NCBI GenBank assembly: GCA_013042795.1
Contig: JABDPK010000072.1
Location: 1 to 13,797 of the forward strand
Length of the DNA stretch: 13,797 nt
Reading direction: 5' to 3'
From: Saprospiraceae bacterium
GTDB lineage: Bacteria; Bacteroidota; Bacteroidia; Chitinophagales; Saprospiraceae
The translations under genes and the position numbers were made by a program. Positions 13,489-13,797 of the stretch are shown piece after piece. Within the stretch, counting starts at the first letter, position 1, and the number at the start of each line of letters is the position of its first letter. Under the pieces are notes generated by a model. The model was not told where the DNA came from and did not search any database. It was given only the letters and a program-made list of their open reading frames with translations.

Positions 13489-13797
13489 ATGAAAAGAAGA
13501 TCATTCCTCCAGTCGACATCTGCCATATCACTACCATTCCTGTTGAACGGTATGCCATTATCAGCATTCAGCAAAAACGCCTTATTTAATTCGATCAATG
13601 GTGATAATGACAATGTATTGGTACTGATTCAACTTAACGGAGGTAACGATGGTTTAAATACCATCATCCCCCTGGACAAATATGACATACTCGGTAATGT
13701 AAGATCCAATATCCTGATCCCAGAAAACCAGCTATTGAATATTGATCAGAGCACCGCATTCCATCTGAATATGGAAGGGATAAAATCCCTATATGAC
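13489..13797 (+). CDS. DUF1501 domain-containing protein (3' end cut by window edge)
   Basis: The first 103 residues are visible and the frame is open to the right edge. The start MKRRSFLQSTSAISLPFLL is a twin-arginine-like signal (KRRSFLQ followed by a mildly hydrophobic stretch), which suggests export of a folded protein. The mature part opens with VLVLIQLNGGNDGLNTIIP at about 43-61, the hallmark first strand and loop of DUF1501, followed by IDQSTAFHLNMEGIKSLYD. From memory, DUF1501 is related to the alkaline phosphatase/sulfatase fold; that is unverified here, and the family's substrate is unknown. It starts 18 bp after the DUF1800 gene in the same direction, the recurrent pairing of these families. 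No clear ribosome-binding site is seen before the ATG. Confidence 0.9.
   Translation, partial: MKRRSFLQSTSAISLPFLLNGMPLSAFSKNALFNSINGDNDNVLVLIQLNGGNDGLNTIIPLDKYDILGNVRSNILIPENQLLNIDQSTAFHLNMEGIKSLYD

Overview
The window is a stretch of chromosome, about 38-40% G+C by eye, from a member of the Bacteroidota. The evidence is the mix of families: a DUF4292 lipoprotein between a secreted TPR protein and a LytM-type protein, a Bacteroidota-style BamA, a DUF1800/DUF1501 pair, and upstream sites matching the phylum's -7 promoter element TAnnTTTG. A Saprospiria-like lineage is possible, but the sequence alone does not establish it. No tRNA, rRNA, CRISPR array, transposon or phage gene is visible. The genes are densely packed, and no gap between genes exceeds 160 bp.

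Left block (1-6046, + strand): pyruvate kinase, cut at its 5' end by the window edge, is followed by a probable co-transcribed run. This run holds a secreted TPR protein, a DUF4292 lipoprotein, a LytM/M23-domain protein whose zinc ligands are replaced, and the ribosome-associated GTPase HflX. From the TPR protein onward every stop overlaps the next start (1, 32 and 4 bp), so translational coupling is likely. The three middle genes look like one cell-envelope module.

Centre (6047-9779): a 158-bp convergent gap carries a short direct repeat and small hairpins. Leftward on the minus strand lie uppS (undecaprenyl diphosphate synthase), then bamA (outer-membrane protein assembly). The 104-bp divergent gap upstream of uppS holds a good Bacteroidota-type promoter for uppS and two overlapping perfect palindromes.

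Right block (9780-13797, + strand): an unrecognised small lipoprotein, a WecA/TagO-type polyprenyl-phosphate sugar-1-phosphate transferase and a CrcB/FluC fluoride channel are packed tightly, so they are probably one operon. WecA-type enzymes use the undecaprenyl phosphate made through UppS, so the two diverging units are linked by lipid-carrier metabolism. After a 110-bp gap come DUF1800 and the start of DUF1501, which runs off the right edge and carries a twin-arginine-like signal. This pair recurs in many bacteria, and its biochemical role is not established.

Most of the window is ordinary core genome. The points that most deserve a second look are the degenerate LytM protein and its coupled neighbours, the palindromes between uppS and the small lipoprotein gene, and the DUF1800/DUF1501 pair.
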